DNA of 64,000 nucleotides. Origin: UBA9926 sp023261215 (lineage in GTDB: Bacteria; Pseudomonadota; Gammaproteobacteria; Pseudomonadales; Azotimanducaceae). Numbering within the stretch: the stretch's first letter is position 1; each line of letters begins with the position of its first letter. The notes under the pieces were generated by a model that saw only the letters and a list, made by a program, of their open reading frames with translations, searched no databases and was not told where the DNA came from. This document shows positions 61,095 to 64,000 of this stretch, one piece after another. The DNA is taken from assembly GCA_038136035.1 (NCBI GenBank), contig JAYPYV010000014.1, forward strand, positions 3,838 through 67,837. The letters run 5' to 3'. The position numbers were made by a program, and so were the translations under genes.

Positions 61095-61148
61095 CCTGTC
61101 CCCTCTCAAACGCTCACCCAATTCTCATGCATGAGCTTAGCAGACTGA

Positions 61149-62528
61149 TCAATCGGACAGTCGACTTCCTTCGGATACCACAATCGGTAATCGATCCTCC
61201 AAACCAAGCGCCCGCGCCAAAGGTAACAAATAAGGGGCGTAAGCTTTGTATCGCCCGATCGAATGACGATAAAGTGGCTGACGCACTTGTCTAAAACTCG
61301 CAGTCTCAACCACGCGCTCAGTCGAGTGAAAAGACAAACACGCGGCTTCGAAGGACAGACCGCACCGTTCAAGCAACTGGCGGATTGATTTTTCGGGATC
61401 CTCGACCAAACGCTCATAGTGAACATCGGTCACCCAGCCCTCAAGGTCCTCAGACCAGTGCCTCATCAATCGCCGATATTCCTGGTAAAACAAGCCCAGG
61501 TGTGTGAGGTCAAAGCTGTAGTTTTGTCCGTGGGTGAAATTCTGGAAGAAGCAGCTCAGGCAAGTGTCCAAGGGATCTCGAACCACATGGATGATCGGCG
61601 CCTGGGGCCAAAGCCAATGCATGTAGCCCAGATATTGAAAATTGAGCGGGTGCTTGTCGACCACATAGCGTACGCCCGCTCCCGCAAACTTCGATAGAAC
61701 CTCAAGGTAACGCTGCCTCACATGACCCAAGGAACCCTGAAGCTGCGCTTGTGTCATGCGACCGCTTGCGAGGCTATGAATGATCGGCCGCAGGAGTTGG
61801 GCGATATCACTCAGTTCGCCCGCACCGACCACGCCACTGTGACTTGCTAAGATTTGCTCAACGAGTGTCGTACCTGATCTCGGCATCCCCACCACAAAAA
61901 TAGGTGTGACCTCAGGAGGCGATTCCATCCCACCCTGATCGCTGGGCAAATCGCGCGCGTGGTAAATCACATCTTTAAAAAAGGCGCGTTGGTCCTGGAT
62001 GGAAAATGGGCGGCCAGCAAGTCGATTGGCCTGCTTAAAATGGCCAAAAGCGGTCGCTGGCTCCCCCACATCATCAAAAAACTTTCCGGCCGCAAACTGA
62101 AGGTAGCTACGCTCTCGATCAGGCACATCGGTTCGCTGGAGAAGACTCGTCAGTTGTGAGCCCAATGGATCTCCCGCATCGAAGTGCTTCATTTCAGCGA
62201 GGCCCTGATACGCCTCCCCATAGATAGGATTAAGCGAAATGGCCGATTCAAAGCGCGCGATCGCCGCGTCGAATCGACCCACCCGGCGATAAAGACCAGC
62301 AAGATTATGGTGATAGGCCGCCATCTTGGGGTTGAGACCGATGGCGCGTTCGATCATGTTGATTCCCAGATCAATCTGTCCTCGCTCAGCCTCGATCAGC
62401 CCGAGCAAATGCAGCGGATCAGGCGACGCCTCGTCCTCGGCGAGCAACTGGCGATAAATCTTCTCCGCCTGTTGCCACTGACCGGCTTGATGCAGGGCAA
62501 GTGCTTCTTTGATTGCACTCTGAGGCAA
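61149..62528 (-). CDS. TPR-repeat sulfotransferase
   Basis: The 459-residue protein joins about three N-terminal TPR repeats (residues 1-110; for example AEKIYRQLLAEDEASPDPLH and AGLYRRVGRFDAAIARFESA) to a sulfotransferase domain. The 5'-phosphosulfate loop is VVGMPRSGTTLVEQILASH near residue 218. The 3'-phosphate region IIHVVRDPLDTCLSCFFQNF lies near 318, matching PAPS-dependent enzymes. No signal peptide is seen. Related TPR-sulfotransferases in bacteria modify lipids, glycans or proteins, or tyrosines; the acceptor is unknown. It is followed in the transcript direction by the FMN protein. Confidence 0.85.
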   Translation of the reverse strand: MPQSAIKEALALHQAGQWQQAEKIYRQLLAEDEASPDPLHLLGLIEAERGQIDLGINMIERAIGLNPKMAAYHHNLAGLYRRVGRFDAAIARFESAISLNPIYGEAYQGLAEMKHFDAGDPLGSQLTSLLQRTDVPDRERSYLQFAAGKFFDDVGEPATAFGHFKQANRLAGRPFSIQDQRAFFKDVIYHARDLPSDQGGMESPPEVTPIFVVGMPRSGTTLVEQILASHSGVVGAGELSDIAQLLRPIIHSLASGRMTQAQLQGSLGHVRQRYLEVLSKFAGAGVRYVVDKHPLNFQYLGYMHWLWPQAPIIHVVRDPLDTCLSCFFQNFTHGQNYSFDLTHLGLFYQEYRRLMRHWSEDLEGWVTDVHYERLVEDPEKSIRQLLERCGLSFEAACLSFHSTERVVETASFRQVRQPLYRHSIGRYKAYAPYLLPLARALGLEDRLPIVVSEGSRLSD

Positions 62529-62565
62529 TGGATCACTCCCTTATCTTGAGCGCTTTATCTCAACG

Positions 62566-63171
62566 TCAATCAAGAGGTTCCGGTTCGTACTCCAGCGCAG
62601 TGGCTGATTGAACCGGCACGGAATAGTCATAAGTCTGCCCTTCGACAGTTTCAATTTGAAGTGTCAATCGGTCTCCTGCCTTGAGGGGATGCCTCAGCTC
62701 CATTGCCATCAGGTGCGCGGAACCGGGCTTCATCTCAAGTATCACGTCTGAACTTAGTTCGGGCCATGGCTTATGTTGCATCCGCATCTGACCGTCGATC
62801 ATCGACGTCTCGTGTAGCATCACCCGACCAGCCGCTGGCGAGCTCGCACCTTTTAGCGTCGTGATGCCTCCTTCGCTCGTTAATTTGCCGTAGATAGCCA
62901 TGACATTCCGCCCGGGTAGCGGAGCTCGCGCCCAAAGCTCGGTCGCCTTCAGTAAACGAGAGCCTTGATGCGCCGCCCGTGGCTGGACCTCGTGGCGCTC
63001 GTGTATCGCGGGGTGACCAGACTCATGTGCATCTGCCGAGGCCTGACGTCCTGCGCCAATGACCAGACACATGAGGCCCATCAATGAAAGTGAGCGCAAG
63101 ATTGCCGCAGTGATGATCTGGGGGTTAGATACGCCGAACTGAGCTCGCTTCATGGGGTATAAGGACTGCAT
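62566..63171 (-). CDS. Periplasmic copper chaperone PCu(A)C family protein
   Basis: The 201-residue protein has a signal peptide (SLSLMGLMCLVIGAGRQASA) and a His-rich linker after it (HESGHPAIHERHEVQ, then AAH). The copper-binding domain shows the conserved pattern His, Met at VMLHETSMIDGQMRMQHKPW near residue 117, and Lys-Pro-Gly-Ser-Ala-His at EMKPGSAHLMAMELRHPLKA near 145. PCu(A)C proteins deliver copper to cytochrome oxidase; ctaA in this window indicates an aa3-type oxidase in the organism. The start may be the second Met, six codons in. Confidence 0.88.
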   Translation of the reverse strand: MQSLYPMKRAQFGVSNPQIITAAILRSLSLMGLMCLVIGAGRQASADAHESGHPAIHERHEVQPRAAHQGSRLLKATELWARAPLPGRNVMAIYGKLTSEGGITTLKGASSPAAGRVMLHETSMIDGQMRMQHKPWPELSSDVILEMKPGSAHLMAMELRHPLKAGDRLTLQIETVEGQTYDYSVPVQSATALEYEPEPLD

Positions 63172-63236
63172 CGATTCATCTCTTGTGAGAAACTGCAGAG
63201 CTTACTTGAGCATTTGAGCCAGGCCCAGCGAATCAC

Positions 63237-64000
63237 ATGTCAAACGTCTTCAAGCACTTCACCCAACATCACGAAGAATCAAAGCCATTCTTAATTGCCC
63301 CGACAGGACAACCGATCGCGACCTATGGAGATCTGCATCGATCGACCGCTCAATATCTAAGTGCTCTGATTTCCCTCGGTTTACGGCCCGGCGATCGGGT
63401 GGCTGTCCAAGTTGAAAAATCAGCCGAGGTTTTATTCCTCTACTTTGCGTGTCTTCGCGGAGGCTTCATTTATCTGGCGCTCAATACAGCCTACCAGAAG
63501 GAGGAAGTTCGCTACTTCTTGTCGGATGCGGAACCCGCGCTCTTCGTCGCCGACCCCTCAAAAGCGGAGGAAACGCTGTCGGCTGGCGCCGCCGAGGTTT
63601 TGACCCTGGATGCAAGGGGTCAGGGGAGCCTGCGTGACCTCGCTGACCAATCGGAATTAACCGACCACGTGGAACCCGTCTCCGCTGACGATACCGCCGT
63701 GATTCTTTATACCTCGGGCACGACGGGGCTGCCCAAAGGCGCCATGATTACGCACGGAAACATCGTTGCCAACACAGAAACCCTTTGCGAAGCCTGGGAT
63801 TGGCGGTCTGACGATGTCATGCTCCACGCGCTGCCCATTTTTCACGTTCATGGCCTGTTTATTGGCACGCACTTGCCCGTTCTTAAAGGGAGTTCGATCA
63901 TATTTCTTCCGCAATTCGATCCCGAAACGGTGTTGCAGCAAATGTCACGAGCCACGGTCTTCATGGGCGTGCCGACTTACTACACGCGGCTTCTGAGCGC
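63237..64000 (+). CDS. Acyl-CoA synthetase, malonyl-CoA synthetase (MatB)-like, 3' end cut
   Basis: A frame opening with ATG at 63237 (MSNVFKHFTQHHEESKPF) runs open to the window end for about 254 codons. It belongs to the adenylate-forming AMP-ligase family: the A3 motif reads VILYTSGTTGLPKGAMITH near residue 155, and HALPIFHVHGLFIGTHLPV near 195 is characteristic of MatB-type malonate--CoA ligases. MatB makes malonyl-CoA from malonate, CoA and ATP. The other half of the protein, with the A8 and A10 motifs, lies beyond the window. It is divergent from the PCu(A)C gene. Confidence 0.8.
   Translation, partial: MSNVFKHFTQHHEESKPFLIAPTGQPIATYGDLHRSTAQYLSALISLGLRPGDRVAVQVEKSAEVLFLYFACLRGGFIYLALNTAYQKEEVRYFLSDAEPALFVADPSKAEETLSAGAAEVLTLDARGQGSLRDLADQSELTDHVEPVSADDTAVILYTSGTTGLPKGAMITHGNIVANTETLCEAWDWRSDDVMLHALPIFHVHGLFIGTHLPVLKGSSIIFLPQFDPETVLQQMSRATVFMGVPTYYTRLLS

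Overview
The window reads as chromosomal DNA of a gram-negative gammaproteobacterium. The evidence is gene content and order: trpE-trpG, murU-amgK facing lptD-surA-pdxA-rsmA-apaH, and the purD-purH-fis-dusB-(zinc ribbon)-prmA-aroQ-dsbD block, all of which resemble Pseudomonas-like loci. Acyl-CoA dehydrogenases, a membrane pyrophosphatase, a PPi-dependent phosphofructokinase and tightly overlapping genes would suit an aquatic heterotroph, but the genus cannot be named from the sequence. The record is a scaffolded draft. It has three 100-N runs, and two of them are flanked by an exact 55-nt direct repeat, as expected of contig ends sharing a k-mer. No transposase, integrase, phage gene, CRISPR array, rRNA or tRNA was found.

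Layout. 1-4.2 kb (minus): trpG (cut), trpE, rpe, murU, amgK. 4.4-12.7 kb (plus): lptD, surA, pdxA, rsmA, apaH, cca and a pteridine-reductase-like SDR. 12.7-20.2 kb (minus): purD, purH, fis, dusB, a shortened zinc-ribbon protein, prmA, aroQ and a stand-alone DsbD N-terminal domain. 20.3-24.1 kb (plus): a lipoprotein cut by a gap, a DUF2333 protein, and hppA with a clear terminator. 24.2-30.4 kb: a carboxymuconolactone decarboxylase-like protein, pfp, hsp20, a 20-21 bp tandem array running into the 3' end of nadE, nadE and ctaA. 30.5-42 kb (plus): an acyl-CoA dehydrogenase, an MFS exporter, mpl, a PD-(D/E)XK protein, a soluble hybrid histidine kinase, argS, folA, a nitronate monooxygenase and a Sel1/SPOR protein. 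43-49.1 kb: a two-gene acyl-CoA dehydrogenase, an M15 peptidase, a ferredoxin reductase, a 14-bp repeat, a flavin monooxygenase and a second decarboxylase-like protein. 49.4-56.6 kb (plus): an aquaporin, a five-gene Yej/Opp peptide ABC transporter and a NUDIX hydrolase. 56.8-64 kb: a SIS isomerase, an Mtd1-like methylene-THF dehydrogenase with an FchA-like cyclohydrolase, a DUF885-like lipoprotein, a TPR-sulfotransferase, a PCuAC copper chaperone and the start of a malonyl-CoA-synthetase-like gene.

How the genes work together. MurU, AmgK and Mpl form a peptidoglycan recycling route. LptD and SurA build the outer membrane. HppA and PPi-phosphofructokinase both use pyrophosphate and lie about 1.1 kb apart. 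The Mtd1-like and FchA-like proteins together could replace bifunctional FolD. Several classic clusters have lost members or domains here: no gph by rpe, no apaG by apaH, no accBC between aroQ and prmA, Cca without its HD motif, DsbD without its membrane and thioredoxin domains, and the zinc-ribbon protein without its DUF3426 domain. Three intergenic stretches carry protein-like fragments with stops or frame changes, which suggests ongoing gene decay or sequence errors.
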